A stretch of 64,000 nucleotides of DNA from JBHICC01 sp046759385 (lineage in GTDB: Bacteria > Pseudomonadota > Gammaproteobacteria > Acidiferrobacterales > SPGG2): positions 6,046 through 70,045 of the forward strand of contig JBHICC010000009.1 of the NCBI GenBank assembly GCA_046759385.1. Direction: 5' to 3'. Below the pieces are notes generated by a model. That model was not told where the DNA came from and made no database searches. It saw only the letters and a list, made by a program, of their open reading frames with translations. This document shows positions 41,260 through 51,785 of the stretch, piece by piece. A program made the position numbers and the translations under genes. The first letter of the stretch is position 1; every line of letters starts with the position of its first letter.

Positions 41260-42432
41260 CTAACTGGTGGCCCCTTGAGTGTCCAACACTCGTAACACCG
41301 CATCGGCCGCTCTTTCACTCGCGTTTCGACGCAGTTGCTTGTGGAGCCCGTGCAATGTTTCGACAACCGACTTTGCTTTTTCTGGGTTGCGTAGATAATA
41401 CTCTACCCTTCCACCCAGTTTTTCCGGCACGGCGTCATGTTGAATGAGTTCGGGCACGAGCTCACAACCAGCAAGATTGTTCGGTAACGAGTAGAGCTTT
41501 ATGCGCACAAACATCTTCATCAGAAAATACGTTAACCACGAGAGCCTATACGTCACGACCATCACGCGCTCGAGCAACGCCGCTTCCAACGTGGCGGTGC
41601 CGGACGCCAGTAGGACCACATCACACGCCGCCATCGCTTCACGTGACTGGCCGTTCAGTCTAGTAATAGCTAGATCATCGCCGCGATTCTCCTTAATCGC
41701 CCGATCGAAGAGCTCGCGCGTCTCGTCGCTAGCAAATGGCGCAACGAAATGCAAATTGCTGTTGCGTCGGTTCAGCCAGTGCGCGGTTTCCACGAACAGG
41801 CGAGCGTGATGCGTAAGCTCATTCTTTCGGCTGCCTGGCAACAACGCGATGATGGTTTTTTCTTCCGGGAGCTTAAGCAACCGCCGATACGTGCCTCGAT
41901 CTATATTTTCCTCAATCTCATCCGCCAATGGATGGCCGACATAGGTCACCGGAAGGTCGTGCTCTTCGTAGTAACGCGCCTCGAATGGAAACAACGTCAG
42001 CATATGGTCGACTGCTTTCTTGATTTTGTGAATCCGGTAGCCACGCCACGCCCACACTGTCGGGCTAACGTAATGCACGGTAGCGATGCCGGCCGACCGC
42101 AAGCGCTTTTCGAGTCCGATGTTGAAGTCAGGGACATCAATACCAATGAACAGATCAGGCGGATCACTCAGAAAATGTTTGATCAGATCATTGCGCATCC
42201 ATCTTATTTGCGGAAACTTGCCAATCGCTTCCATCAGGCCGATGATCGACAGCCATTCCATGGGAAACAGACCTTTGCACCCTTCCGCTTCCATACGCTC
42301 GCCGCATACCCCTTCGAAGCGCACGTCGGGGAGACGCTTTTTCAGCGCCTTCATTAGACCAGCCCCGAGCACGTCCCCTGACACCTCGCCGGCGACGACC
42401 CCTATCCTCACCGGTGAGCGCGCGCCTACCAT
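41260..42432 (-). CDS. lpxB: Lipid-A-disaccharide synthase
   Basis: Glycosyltransferase that joins UDP-2,3-diacylglucosamine and lipid X to form the lipid A disaccharide. From ATG 42432 there are 390 residues: RIGVVAGEVSGDVLGAGLM at the N-terminus, DVPDFNIGLEKRLR, HYVSPTVWAWR, LLPGSRKNE and ASGTATLEAAL, all LpxB landmarks. The start follows the lpxA stop by one base; a longer frame lies inside lpxA. A frame-open stop at 41260 leaves a normal C-terminus. Confidence 0.97.
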   Translation of the reverse strand: MVGARSPVRIGVVAGEVSGDVLGAGLMKALKKRLPDVRFEGVCGERMEAEGCKGLFPMEWLSIIGLMEAIGKFPQIRWMRNDLIKHFLSDPPDLFIGIDVPDFNIGLEKRLRSAGIATVHYVSPTVWAWRGYRIHKIKKAVDHMLTLFPFEARYYEEHDLPVTYVGHPLADEIEENIDRGTYRRLLKLPEEKTIIALLPGSRKNELTHHARLFVETAHWLNRRNSNLHFVAPFASDETRELFDRAIKENRGDDLAITRLNGQSREAMAACDVVLLASGTATLEAALLERVMVVTYRLSWLTYFLMKMFVRIKLYSLPNNLAGCELVPELIQHDAVPEKLGGRVEYYLRNPEKAKSVVETLHGLHKQLRRNASERAADAVLRVLDTQGATS

Positions 42433-42433
42433 G

Positions 42434-43204
42434 CTAACGGATGATCCCACGCTCAGAGGTATTGATGAACTCGACAAGTTGTGCAACCTCGGGGTGTCGC
42501 TTCACATCTTCGGCCAGCACAGCGAGCGCCTCCGTCAGCTTCATTTCAGATTTGTAGATGACTTTGTAGGCGCCTCGCAGCGCATTGATCGCCTCGGCCG
42601 TAAACTGCCTGCGTCTAAGGCCACGCACATTGATCCCGTATGGCACAGCGGTATTGCCGTACGTAAGAAGGTAAGGCGGGATGTCCTTAAACGTGATCGT
42701 AGCGATACCCGTCATACAATGCGCACCGACACGACAGAACTGATGGACCCCGGTGAACCCGCCCAGAAAAGCGTAGTCACCGACAGAAACGTGCCCAGCG
42801 AGGCTGGCGCAGTTGGCAAATATGGTGTGATCACCCACGACACAGTCGTGCGCAACGTGAACATAAGCCATAAAAAAATTGTCGTTGCCGATCCGGGTTA
42901 CGCCGTGTCCTTCTGTACTGCCGCGGTTTAGGGTCGTGTATTCACGAATGATATTGCGATCGCCAATCTCTAGGCGCGTCGACTCACCGCGGTATCCGAG
43001 GTGTTGAGGGCCTTCGCCGATGGAACAGAACTGATAGACCTTGTTTTCACGACCGATCCGTGTCGGCCCATTCACGACCACGTGAGGCCCGACCCATGTC
43101 TGGTCGCCGACTTCGACACCAGCGCCGATGATTGAAAACGGGCCGATGTGTACGTCTTTACCTATATTTGCGGAGGGATCAATAATCGCCTGTGGATGGA
43201 TCAC
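42434..43204 (-). CDS. lpxA: UDP-N-acetylglucosamine acyltransferase LpxA
   Basis: First step of lipid A synthesis: transfers a 3-hydroxyacyl chain from ACP to UDP-GlcNAc. The 256-residue protein is a left-handed parallel beta helix of hexapeptide repeats with the catalytic His119 (VHVAHD, equal to E. coli His125) and the C-terminal helices (FTAEAINALRGAYKVIYKS). The ruler position, Gly173 in E. coli, is Ile167 here, suggesting a chain shorter than C14. It overlaps fabZ by four bases, is followed by lpxB, and sits in the usual lpxD-fabZ-lpxA-lpxB cluster. Confidence 0.98.
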   Translation of the reverse strand: MIHPQAIIDPSANIGKDVHIGPFSIIGAGVEVGDQTWVGPHVVVNGPTRIGRENKVYQFCSIGEGPQHLGYRGESTRLEIGDRNIIREYTTLNRGSTEGHGVTRIGNDNFFMAYVHVAHDCVVGDHTIFANCASLAGHVSVGDYAFLGGFTGVHQFCRVGAHCMTGIATITFKDIPPYLLTYGNTAVPYGINVRGLRRRQFTAEAINALRGAYKVIYKSEMKLTEALAVLAEDVKRHPEVAQLVEFINTSERGIIR

Positions 43205-43650
43205 GCAGAGGTTTCCCTGTACGTACTCATAATCTCTGCGCTGACGCAGACGTCGCCACCAACGTGGGCCACGGCATCAAACCGCCAGATACCCTTTACT
43301 ATCCGAGCAACCGTGGCTGTCAGCTTAAGCTGATCACCAGGTATCACCGGGCGCCGAAAACGGGCCTTATCAACACCTACCAAGTAGATAACACCACTAT
43401 CCTCCGGTGGGCGATCGAGACTCTTGAAGGCAAGGATGCCACAGGCCTGCGCCATTGCCTCAAGTACGAGCACACCTGGCATGACAGGGTGATGTGGGAA
43501 ATGACCTTGAAAGAATGGCTCGTTGATGGTTACGTTTTTGATGGCTACTAACGATTCGTCTTTCGCAAACTCGATTACGCGATCAATCAGCAAGAACGGA
43601 TATCGATGCGGTAAGTATTCCAATACTTTACCGATGTCGAAGTCGCTCAA
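43201..43650 (-). CDS. fabZ: 3-hydroxyacyl-[acyl-carrier-protein] dehydratase FabZ
   Basis: Dehydrates 3-hydroxyacyl-ACP in fatty acid elongation and so competes with LpxA and LpxD for 3-hydroxyacyl-ACP. The 149-residue hot-dog protein has the catalytic His50 and Glu64 in [20 protein letters not shown], preceded by [13 protein letters not shown]. It overlaps lpxD and lpxA by four bases on each side, giving tight coupling to the pathway it competes with. Confidence 0.98.
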   Translation of the reverse strand: MSDFDIGKVLEYLPHRYPFLLIDRVIEFAKDESLVAIKNVTINEPFFQGHFPHHPVMPGVLVLEAMAQACGILAFKSLDRPPEDSGVIYLVGVDKARFRRPVIPGDQLKLTATVARIVKGIWRFDAVAHVGGDVCVSAEIMSTYRETSA

Positions 43651-44684
43651 GTTTTTCTCCCCTCAGACAGCCGCCTAATTTCCTGTTCCAGCCTCCGCAG
43701 TTGCTGCGCCATCTCTTCCAGTTGAGACAATCTCACGACATTGCGTCTCCACCGTTCGATAGGTACTGCTTTCAAACTAGATGAATACGTACCAGCTTTC
43801 TTGAGCGAACCCGTCACCACCGAAGTCGCCGTAATCCGTACATCGTCAGCGATCTCCACATGATCGACGATGCCGACGCCACCACCGATGGCGCAACCCT
43901 TACCTACTCGACTGCTACCGGCGATACCGGCACACGCAGCAACCGCCGTATGCTCCCCGATTGTTACGTTGTGTCCTACTTGTATCAAGTTGTCCAGTTT
44001 TACGCCATCGGCAATGACCGTGTCATCGAGCGCACCGCGATCGATCGCGGTGTTTGCACCGATTTCTACATCATCGCCGATTTTAACGCGTCCGAGCTGC
44101 GGAAACTTGACCCAACGCATTTCTTCTTGCACATAGCCGAAACCGTCGCTTCCGACGATCGCACCCGGCTGCACAGTGCAATTTCTACCAACGACACAAT
44201 CGGCCCCAATCACTACGTGTGCCATGAGCCAACTGTTATCACCAATAGCCGCGCCACGGCCGACGTAACACAATGGGCCAACGAATGCATCATGGCCGAT
44301 GCTGGCGCCGTGCTCGATAACGCTACCGGGCCCAATCCAGGCTGTGCTTGCTACAGTCGCTCCGTCTTCGATTATCGCCGTCGCATGGATGCCTGGTTCG
44401 AACTGCGCGCGCGGATGCATCAATAACGCAATTTTGGCAAAACACAAACGAGGGTTATCGACGATGATCGCGTTTCCTGGGAAACGCGCCGCCAATTCTC
44501 GCCCGAGGATCACCGCACCGGCTGCGGTTCGGCTGAGAGAATCATAGTATCTAGCGCCCTCGGCGTAGCCGATATCGCGCGCGCCGGCGCGTTCCAAAGT
44601 AGCCACCCCATCAATCTCTACTTCCGGGTTACCTCGAAGTTCGCCACCGAAACGCCGCGCCAAGTCAACAAGTCTGACCGTCAC
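43647..44684 (-). CDS. lpxD: UDP-3-O-(3-hydroxyacyl)glucosamine N-acyltransferase LpxD
   Basis: Third step of lipid A synthesis: adds the N-linked 3-hydroxyacyl chain. The 345-residue protein has the N-terminal uridine-binding domain (about 1-100, [20 protein letters not shown]), a left-handed beta helix with the catalytic His in [16 protein letters not shown] context ([11 protein letters not shown]), and a C-terminal helix ([20 protein letters not shown]). It overlaps skp and fabZ by four bases. Confidence 0.97.
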   Translation of the reverse strand: MTVRLVDLARRFGGELRGNPEVEIDGVATLERAGARDIGYAEGARYYDSLSRTAAGAVILGRELAARFPGNAIIVDNPRLCFAKIALLMHPRAQFEPGIHATAIIEDGATVASTAWIGPGSVIEHGASIGHDAFVGPLCYVGRGAAIGDNSWLMAHVVIGADCVVGRNCTVQPGAIVGSDGFGYVQEEMRWVKFPQLGRVKIGDDVEIGANTAIDRGALDDTVIADGVKLDNLIQVGHNVTIGEHTAVAACAGIAGSSRVGKGCAIGGGVGIVDHVEIADDVRITATSVVTGSLKKAGTYSSSLKAVPIERWRRNVVRLSQLEEMAQQLRRLEQEIRRLSEGRKT

Positions 44685-45214
44685 TTTTTCGAAGATCCCT
44701 TGTTAAGCCGCTTGAGGACCTTATCCGTGATATCAATGCTGCTACTGGCATAAACGGTCCCCTCGTGGACGATCAAGTCGTAATTCTCTTCTTTTGCGAT
44801 CTCGACAATCGCCTTCTTAACCAGCTTCTGTAAAGCGGCCAGCTCTTCATTGCGTCGCATATTGTAATCTTCCCTAAACTCCTGCGTTGCACGCCTTAGA
44901 TCCCGTTTCAACATCAGAAGCTCGCGTTCTCTGACACGCCGATCCGATTCTTGCATGACGAGTGCATTTTTTTCCAATTCCTGCTCCATATTCTTAATAT
45001 TGTTCTGCATTTCTACTAGTTTTTCGTCGCGCGGACCGAATTCCGATTGGAGTTTCTTCAATGCGGCCTCGCCCTGGGGTGCTTGCTCGATAACCTTCAC
45101 GGCATTGACGTAGCCTATCTTGAGATCAGCTGCCACTGCCGCGCCCGCCAACAAACACAAGCCGTACACAAGCAAAGTTGCACTAACTCGATAGAGAGAC
45201 TTTCGCTTTTTCAA
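44681..45214 (-). CDS. skp: Periplasmic chaperone Skp/OmpH
   Basis: Trimeric periplasmic chaperone that carries unfolded outer-membrane proteins to the BAM complex. The 177-residue precursor has a signal peptide (about 1-28, ending AAVA), a beta segment [18 protein letters not shown], and long antiparallel helices (about 55-140) rich in Glu, Lys and Arg; the C-terminal strand [13 protein letters not shown] closes the body. It is 17 bases after bamA, the classical pairing. Confidence 0.96.
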   Translation of the reverse strand: MKKRKSLYRVSATLLVYGLCLLAGAAVAADLKIGYVNAVKVIEQAPQGEAALKKLQSEFGPRDEKLVEMQNNIKNMEQELEKNALVMQESDRRVRERELLMLKRDLRRATQEFREDYNMRRNEELAALQKLVKKAIVEIAKEENYDLIVHEGTVYASSSIDITDKVLKRLNKGSSKK

Positions 45215-45231
45215 AGCTTACTCCTGATCGT

Positions 45232-47523
45232 CTATCTGAACGGTACGCCTAAGGAAAATTGAAGAGGCTCAGTTTCATCCGTTGGCTCATCGTTAAAAGC
45301 GGCCGCAAGGCTGATGGCCAGTGGTCCCACCGGGCTTAGCCAATTAAACGCCAATCCCGCCGAGTAACGCAACTCTTGCAGGTCGACGTCCTCGCCTGGA
45401 CCTACCCCAGGCCCGTACACCTGCCCCGTATCAATAAACAGACTCAGTCGCATTGACCCCTGAGCTTTCGCGCCGGGAGGCGGCAGAAAGTACTCTAGAT
45501 TGCCGAGCACCCGTTTGTCCCCGCCGATGGGATCGAACGGTGGCGCTGAATCGCGTGGACCCAACGTTCTTGGCTTGTAGCCACGCACTGTTCGGGTACC
45601 TCCGGCAAAAAAGTTCTCATAAAACGGCAATTGTTGTGTATCGCCATAGCCATCGCCAAACGCGAGCTCGCCTTTCAGACGGAAGGTCGTGCGGCGCGTG
45701 ATCGGCAGATAACGCGATGCCCGATAGATGATCTTAAAGAACTCGAGGTCGCTACCCGGCACCGTGACATCGGCCGATAGCCGTTGAAGTGCCCCCCGAT
45801 GCGGGAAAAACGCTCTGTCGAGCGAGTCTTGAGACCAACCTAGGCTTCCCTTGAGTACATCATTCTCAGGCCCGTTTGCCGCCACGAAGTCCCTGGCCAC
45901 TTGTGCGCTTTCGGCATCGACGGTGATGTCTGTACGCTCGATGTCAGCACCGAGACTTATGCGGCGGGTTTCCGAAATCGGCAGACCGAAGAATACGCCG
46001 CCGCCTTTCGTGTTCGTTTGATAAGCACCGATATCCAACTCGGCCGTATCAGTTTCGGCGAAAGCTACCCTGAACCCGCGACTAATGCCTGACCGCTTCC
46101 AATACGGATTCACATAGTTCCCTCGCAGAATCGTGGTCGCTTGACTTAGATCCAAGCTAATCGAAAGTGAGTTTCCGGTACCGAAAAGATTTGTCTCGTT
46201 TATGCTGCCGTTAAAAACGATACCATCGTCGCCCACACCTACACCGAATAGTAGGTTCCCAGTGAGCCGCTCCTTGACCGTAACATTCATATCCACCTGA
46301 TCCGGACTGCCGGGCACGGGTGGGGTTTCGACCGTGACCGACTCGAAAAAACCGGTTCGCTGCAACCGCTCCCGTGAACGCTGGACCTTTGTCGTCGAAT
46401 ACCAGCCGCCTTCGAGTTGACGCATCTCGCGCCGGAGCACTGCGTCCCGCGTCGTCGAATTGCCCACAAACGTGATTCTCCGCACGTATACCCGTTTGCC
46501 CGGATCGATAAAGAAGGTAAACGCTACCGTGGCATTCTCCTTATCAACATCCGGTACCGCATTAATGTTAGCGAAGGCATATCCTTCACTCCCTAGTATC
46601 TCCGTGATACCGTCCGTGATTGCGGTGATCCGTCTACGCGAGAAAATATCGCCTGGCTGTATATCAATCAGTGCGGCAAGTTCTGCTTTTGGGATTACGA
46701 ATTCGCCAGCAAGCTCAACGTCTGAAATCGTGAATCTCTGCCCCTCAACTACGTTTATTGTAATGTATATGTGTTCTTTCTCTGGCGTTATGGATACCTG
46801 CGTAGATTCTATATCGAATTCCAAGAAACCACGGTCCTGGTAAAAGTTTCTGAGCCGTTCCAGATCGCCCACTAGCTGCTGCTTCGAATACCGGTTCTTC
46901 TTTCCCAACAAGCCTTTTTTCGTGGTCGAATCGAGTATCTTGAGTAATTCTTTTTCTTTGAACTGAAGATTACCCACAATATTGACTTCTTTAATCTTCG
47001 CGGTGCGCCCTTCGGATATTTCTATATCGATGGCCACGCGATTGCGCTCTAGCGGTGTCACGGTAGGCGTAATTCTTACAGCATAGCGGCCTCGAGCGAA
47101 GTACAGTCGCTGCAACTCCTGTTCAATTTGTTCGAGCAGCGACCGATTAAATACTCGCCCCTCTACAAACCCGACACCACGCAGACTCTGCTTCAAATCC
47201 TTCTCTGAGAGTTCCTTGGTGCCCCCTATACTGATACTAGCAATAGCGGGACGTTCCACTACCGTCACGATAAGGACGCTGCCTTCGCGCTCTAACCGTA
47301 TGTCCTTAAAGAATCCTGTTTTGTAGAGCGCACGGATTGCCTCCTGCGCTCGTTTTTCCGTTAGGGTTTCCCCCACCTTGATTGGCAGGTAGTTAAAAAC
47401 CGTCCCGGGAGCGATGCGCTGAGAACCCTCGACTCGTACGTCCCTGATAACGAACGGTTCGAAGGCCTTCGCTGGCAACACATAAAGAACACATACGAGT
47501 AGCGCCGCAACGGCTCTAGGCAT
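45232..47523 (-). CDS. bamA: Outer membrane protein assembly factor BamA
   Basis: Central component of the BAM complex, inserting beta-barrel proteins into the outer membrane. The 763-residue precursor has a signal peptide (about 1-20, ending AKA), five POTRA domains (FVIRDVRVEGSQRIAPGTVFN; IASISIGGTKELSEKDLKQSL; IKEVNIVGNLQFKEKELLKIL; TISDVELAGEFVIPKAELAA; VRRITFVGNSTTRDAVLRRE) and the Omp85 barrel with the VRGYKP motif. The last residues are LGVPFR: an Arg follows the usual terminal aromatic. The ATG at 47523 is chosen because it gives the signal peptide; the frame beyond overlaps rseP. Confidence 0.97.
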   Translation of the reverse strand: MPRAVAALLVCVLYVLPAKAFEPFVIRDVRVEGSQRIAPGTVFNYLPIKVGETLTEKRAQEAIRALYKTGFFKDIRLEREGSVLIVTVVERPAIASISIGGTKELSEKDLKQSLRGVGFVEGRVFNRSLLEQIEQELQRLYFARGRYAVRITPTVTPLERNRVAIDIEISEGRTAKIKEVNIVGNLQFKEKELLKILDSTTKKGLLGKKNRYSKQQLVGDLERLRNFYQDRGFLEFDIESTQVSITPEKEHIYITINVVEGQRFTISDVELAGEFVIPKAELAALIDIQPGDIFSRRRITAITDGITEILGSEGYAFANINAVPDVDKENATVAFTFFIDPGKRVYVRRITFVGNSTTRDAVLRREMRQLEGGWYSTTKVQRSRERLQRTGFFESVTVETPPVPGSPDQVDMNVTVKERLTGNLLFGVGVGDDGIVFNGSINETNLFGTGNSLSISLDLSQATTILRGNYVNPYWKRSGISRGFRVAFAETDTAELDIGAYQTNTKGGGVFFGLPISETRRISLGADIERTDITVDAESAQVARDFVAANGPENDVLKGSLGWSQDSLDRAFFPHRGALQRLSADVTVPGSDLEFFKIIYRASRYLPITRRTTFRLKGELAFGDGYGDTQQLPFYENFFAGGTRTVRGYKPRTLGPRDSAPPFDPIGGDKRVLGNLEYFLPPPGAKAQGSMRLSLFIDTGQVYGPGVGPGEDVDLQELRYSAGLAFNWLSPVGPLAISLAAAFNDEPTDETEPLQFSLGVPFR

Positions 47524-47557
47524 TCTTCTATCGGTGCGCGGAAAATGCAGCGAAGGA

Positions 47558-48904
47558 TTATTGGAAAATTCTTGTAAAATCGTTGTAGAACGCAAGCATC
47601 ATGAGACCGATCAGCAGCAGTATCCCAAACTGCTGACCCCAGATCATCACGCGTTCTGACACAGGGCTGCCTTTTATCGCCTCGATGCAATAGTACATCA
47701 GATGGCCCCCATCCAATACTGGGATGGGTAACAAGTTAAGCACACCCAGGCTGATGCTTACTACGGCCAAGAACATGACGAATCGATCTAAGCCAATCTT
47801 TGCGGTGTGGCCTGCGTACTGCGCGATAATGTTCTTTGTAGAAACCTCCATCTTGAGCATCTTAAAAAGCATCTTGACCGTGAGCACAGACATCGTCCAG
47901 GTGCTCGCGGCTCCTTCGAGCAGGGCTGGGATCGGGCGGTAGCGCACCCGGACGCGCAATTCGGCAGGGATATCGGCGAAGCGGGGGCGAATCTTGATCT
48001 GGCCCACTGTACGCCCGTCTCGCTCCGCTGGCTCCGGCGTGACGTCGAAGCTCATCACTTTCCCTTCCCGATCGATAGTAATGCGGATGGTTTCTCCGGG
48101 CTTAGGGCTTATGCCGTGGACAACATCCTCCCAAGACTCAATGCGCCGACCATCCACATCGACGATCCGATCGCCGACCTGCATTCCGGCAGCGCGCGCT
48201 GGGCCTTCACCTAATGCGCCGATTACGGGCAGGATCTCCGGAACGTAACCGTAGAGGCCTAATCCTCTTTCAAGCAGTCCTGCGTTCACTTCGCTAACAG
48301 GCAGCTGGGAGAGGTCCAAACGGCGAATTTGCAACTGGCCGTTGTCGTCGCGCACCTGCACTTGCACCATTGCGCCATTAAGAGCGCGCTCGAACAGGTG
48401 AAGCCGTCTGTGGTCCCAGCTGATCACCTGTTTGCCATCGATGTATAGCAACTCGTCACCGGCACGGAAGCCAGCTTGTGCTGCAATCGATCCTTCTACC
48501 ACCTGCCCAACAACCGGCTTGATACCGTCGATGCCGACTACATAGAGAAACCAATACGCCAAGACGGCGAAAAGAAAATTAAACAGAGGTCCAGCAACTA
48601 CGATGGCTACTCGTTTGGGTATTGATTGGCGGTTGAACGCGCGATGTTTATCAGCATCAGGCACGTCACCCTCAGTTTCGTCGAGCATCTTGACATAGCC
48701 ACCCAATGGCAGCGCCGCAACCACGAGCTCCGTCTGATCTTGGCCAAAGCGGCGCATCCATAGCGGTTTACCAAAACCGATCGAGAAACGCAGTACCTTG
48801 ACACCGGCACGACGCGCCACCCAGTAATGCCCGAACTCGTGCACCACGATTAAGATACCGAGCGCGACGAGGAAGGCAGCGATCGTGTAGAGGACATCAA
48901 TCAT
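47558..48904 (-). CDS. rseP: Site-2 zinc protease RseP
   Basis: Intramembrane metalloprotease that makes the second cut in RseA, releasing sigma-E, and clears remnant signal peptides. The 448-residue protein has the HEFGH motif (His22-His26) in the first transmembrane helix, two tandem PDZ domains (about 125-290), and the C-terminal [11 protein letters not shown] with the third zinc ligand Asp. Both sides fit the dxr-rseP-bamA order. It overlaps dxr by four bases and should act on RseA encoded at 12355-12909. Confidence 0.97.
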   Translation of the reverse strand: MIDVLYTIAAFLVALGILIVVHEFGHYWVARRAGVKVLRFSIGFGKPLWMRRFGQDQTELVVAALPLGGYVKMLDETEGDVPDADKHRAFNRQSIPKRVAIVVAGPLFNFLFAVLAYWFLYVVGIDGIKPVVGQVVEGSIAAQAGFRAGDELLYIDGKQVISWDHRRLHLFERALNGAMVQVQVRDDNGQLQIRRLDLSQLPVSEVNAGLLERGLGLYGYVPEILPVIGALGEGPARAAGMQVGDRIVDVDGRRIESWEDVVHGISPKPGETIRITIDREGKVMSFDVTPEPAERDGRTVGQIKIRPRFADIPAELRVRVRYRPIPALLEGAASTWTMSVLTVKMLFKMLKMEVSTKNIIAQYAGHTAKIGLDRFVMFLAVVSISLGVLNLLPIPVLDGGHLMYYCIEAIKGSPVSERVMIWGQQFGILLLIGLMMLAFYNDFTRIFQ

Positions 48905-50148
48905 TGGCCACCTCGGGCTGACTTGTAGTGCAGATCAGTGACAATGCACTCAGCCTCGCTACGCGCTTTAGCATCATCGGTGAGCACGATATCGAGATCG
49001 ACGTCTGCATTTATGCTCACCGCGCACAGCGTCTGTTCGATCACCCACGGAATATCGACGAAGCTAATTCGACCCCGCAAAAATGCGTCAACGGCGACCT
49101 CATTGGCAGCGTTCAATACCGCTGGAGCAGTGCCGCCATCTCGCGCCGCCTGGCTCGCCAACCCTAGGCACGGAAAACGATCCGGATCTGGCTGTTCAAA
49201 GTCCAGGCTCCCAATGTCAACCAGATTGAGGCTGTTCACACCAGACTCGATACGATCAGGCCAAGCCAGCGCGTGAGCGATTGGTGTACGCATGTCAGGA
49301 TTGCCCAACTGTGCGAGAACCGAGCCGTCCGTATACTCGACCATCGAATGGATGACGCTCTGGGGATGAATAATGATCTCTACCTGATCGGGCCTGCAGC
49401 TAAAAAGCCGACATGCTTCGATCAATTCCAATCCCTTGTTCATTAAGGTCGCCGAATCGACAGAGATCTTGCGACCCATTACCCAGTTCGGATGCGCACA
49501 GGCCTGTTCCGGCGTCACGTTGACAAGGTCTTCTGCTTTGGCACGGCGAAATGGGCCACCCGAGCATGTCAAAAGGATGCGCCTTACTGTCGTGTGACCC
49601 TTTCCTGTGCTGTACCCCGGAGGCATACACTGGAAGATGGCATTGTGCTCGCTGTCGATCGGCAATAGTATCGCCCCCGACGCTTGCGCCTCATTTATAA
49701 AGATATTCCCTGACATTACCAACGGTTCTTTGTTGGCGAGCAATACGCGTTTGCCAGCCCGTACTGCCGCCAGAGTTGGCAGCAAGCCAGCGGCCCCCAC
49801 GATTGCCGCCATCACGATACCCGTCTGCGGTAACGCAACGACCTCCGCCAATGCCTCGGCACCAACCAGGACTTCGGTAGGCAAGCCTGCACGACGTATC
49901 TCTTTTCCGAGACGCTCTGCCGCCCCCGCGTCGAGCATCACGGCTTTCTCCGGGCGACATTGCTGGCATTGTTCTAACAGGCGCTTAACCTGGCTCCTCG
50001 CCGTCAACGCGATAACGCGAAAGCGGTTCGGATGCCGGCTAACGACATCAATGGTATTAATGCCGATCGAGCCCGTGGAACCGAGTATGGTGATGCCTTC
50101 TGGCTCCCGCGGTTTGACCACATCACTTATACCTGCTCTCTCACTCAT
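48901..50148 (-). CDS. dxr: 1-deoxy-D-xylulose 5-phosphate reductoisomerase
   Basis: Converts DXP to MEP in the non-mevalonate isoprenoid pathway; NADPH and metal dependent. From ATG 50148 there are 415 residues: NADPH loop ILGSTGSIG (about 21-29), [23 protein letters not shown] and the flexible loop [23 protein letters not shown]. The ATG overlaps the cdsA stop (ATGA). Products feed UppS two genes upstream. Symbol ispC is equivalent. Confidence 0.97.
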   Translation of the reverse strand: MSERAGISDVVKPREPEGITILGSTGSIGINTIDVVSRHPNRFRVIALTARSQVKRLLEQCQQCRPEKAVMLDAGAAERLGKEIRRAGLPTEVLVGAEALAEVVALPQTGIVMAAIVGAAGLLPTLAAVRAGKRVLLANKEPLVMSGNIFINEAQASGAILLPIDSEHNAIFQCMPPGYSTGKGHTTVRRILLTCSGGPFRRAKAEDLVNVTPEQACAHPNWVMGRKISVDSATLMNKGLELIEACRLFSCRPDQVEIIIHPQSVIHSMVEYTDGSVLAQLGNPDMRTPIAHALAWPDRIESGVNSLNLVDIGSLDFEQPDPDRFPCLGLASQAARDGGTAPAVLNAANEVAVDAFLRGRISFVDIPWVIEQTLCAVSINADVDLDIVLTDDAKARSEAECIVTDLHYKSARGGQ

Positions 50149-51005
50149 GCTTGTATGTCCAATAACAGCACCCAAGCAAACACGAATGCGGGTACCGCCG
50201 CCGTCAGCGCATCAATCCGGTCAAGCGCCCCACCGTGACCGGGTAGCCACGTGCCACTGTCTTTCACACCGGCGACGCGCTTCAGTTTGCTCTCGACCAG
50301 GTCACCGACAACAGAAAAGAATAAAGCTGTCACGGCTACCGCGATCCACATGAACAGAATGCTTCCTTGTAGGTGCCATATCATTGTCCCACAAATATAG
50401 GCCAGCACAACCACGGCGGCGACCGCACCTAATAGCCCTTCTACAGTCTTTCCCGGGCTTACATTCGGCGCAAGCTTAGTCCGACCCCAGGCTTTGCCGA
50501 CAAAATAAGCACTGCTATCCGCAATCCACACAAGCGCGAATACAAACAATACTCCGGCCGGGCTCTTTGGATCAGTCGCATGCAGATATATCGTGGTGAG
50601 CCAAGCCGGCACCAGCGCCAGTACGCCGGCGACTAGACGCACTGGTAGGAAACGAAATATTCCACCGTAACTGTCAGAGGCCGCTAGCAGACCAACAAGC
50701 GCACAGATCCACCAGATTACGCCGAGTGCGGCCACGACCGCCGCCGCGGCCGGTATATCGTGCACTACCCAGAGGCCAACGACACCTATCAGCGCTAAGA
50801 CCATGAGGTACGCAGTTTGTTCGCCTACACGCGTTAATCCGGAGAGCATTGCCCATTCCCGCGCTGCCACGAGTACAAATACGCCGACGGCAACGCCGAG
50901 CCACGCAGAAGGCAGATAAACCAGAGCGCCAACGACCACAGGGAGCAGAAGCAGAGCGGTAATCGCGCGCTGCTTAAGCCTGCCGGGCGGCCTCGATCTG
51001 TTCAC
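50145..51005 (-). CDS. cdsA: Phosphatidate cytidylyltransferase
   Basis: Makes CDP-diacylglycerol, the branch point of phospholipid synthesis, from phosphatidate and CTP. The 286-residue integral membrane protein has multiple transmembrane helices and the CDP-DAG synthase signature [21 protein letters not shown] plus [12 protein letters not shown]. The GTG start at 51005 lies inside the uppS end (32-base overlap); the homologous region begins ten residues later at [13 protein letters not shown], so the exact start is a little uncertain. Confidence 0.95.
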   Translation of the reverse strand: MNRSRPPGRLKQRAITALLLLPVVVGALVYLPSAWLGVAVGVFVLVAAREWAMLSGLTRVGEQTAYLMVLALIGVVGLWVVHDIPAAAAVVAALGVIWWICALVGLLAASDSYGGIFRFLPVRLVAGVLALVPAWLTTIYLHATDPKSPAGVLFVFALVWIADSSAYFVGKAWGRTKLAPNVSPGKTVEGLLGAVAAVVVLAYICGTMIWHLQGSILFMWIAVAVTALFFSVVGDLVESKLKRVAGVKDSGTWLPGHGGALDRIDALTAAVPAFVFAWVLLLDIQA

Positions 51006-51750
51006 CAGTCAACCCAAACCGACGCTGGCGCTTTAAGTAGGAGTCCAGTGCAAGTTCGAACTCAGCGCGGTCAAAGTCCGGCCAGAGTACGGGGGTAAAA
51101 TACAGTTCCGTGTAAGCGAGTTGCCACAATAAAAAATTGCTGATGCGCTGCTCCCCGCCAGTGCGAATGAAGAGGTCTGGGTCGGGTGTGCCGTGCATAC
51201 TCAAGAATCTGCCGATTCGATCGGGGTCGATCGCGTCTGGCCCAATTTGGCCCCGTTCCACCTGTCGCGCAAGCTCAGCGCAGGCCTGCGCCACGTCCCA
51301 ACGTCCACCGTAGTTAGCCGCGATGGTGAGCACGAGCGTATCGTTCTTTTGAGTAGTTGCTTGGGCTTGTCTTATTCTTTTTTCTGCCTTTGGACCAAAA
51401 CGACCAATATCTCCAATTACGCGGAAGCGAATGTTGTTTTCCTGGAGCTTGGCGATCTCCTGGTCAAGTGCATTGATAAAAAGTTGTATAAGCGCTTTAA
51501 CCTCCCCCTCTGGCCGGCTCCAGTTTTCGCTACTGAACGCAAAAAGCGTCAAGAACTTCACACCTTTCTTGCCGCATGCTGTAACCAGCTCACGCACCCG
51601 TTCAACGCCCTTGGAGTGCCCCGCTACTCGCGGCAAATGTCGCTTCGTGGCCCAGCGACCGTTCCCATCCATCACAACTGCGATGTGCCTCGGTAACGCG
51701 GCCTCTTCGGGAACGTCACGTGCATTATTGTTCGTGTTATCGCCGCTCAT
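50974..51750 (-). CDS. uppS: Undecaprenyl diphosphate synthase
   Basis: Cis-prenyltransferase that extends farnesyl diphosphate with isopentenyl diphosphate to the C55 carrier lipid of peptidoglycan and O-antigen synthesis. The 258-residue protein has VVMDGNGRWA with catalytic Asp28, HSKGVERVRELV, FAFSSENWSRP, and the C-terminal IRTGGEQRISNFLLWQLAYTE. Its isoprene units come from the MEP pathway that dxr serves. It is 36 bases after frr and overlaps cdsA. Confidence 0.97.
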   Translation of the reverse strand: MSGDNTNNNARDVPEEAALPRHIAVVMDGNGRWATKRHLPRVAGHSKGVERVRELVTACGKKGVKFLTLFAFSSENWSRPEGEVKALIQLFINALDQEIAKLQENNIRFRVIGDIGRFGPKAEKRIRQAQATTQKNDTLVLTIAANYGGRWDVAQACAELARQVERGQIGPDAIDPDRIGRFLSMHGTPDPDLFIRTGGEQRISNFLLWQLAYTELYFTPVLWPDFDRAEFELALDSYLKRQRRFGLTGEQIEAARQA

Positions 51751-51785
51751 ATCACACAGATTTCTCTACTCGTTACCTAGTCCGA

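Noticed and set aside
42086..42931. Plus-strand frame opposite lpxB and lpxA
   Set aside because: It is antisense to LpxA and LpxB, whose motifs are complete; the translation has no domain character.
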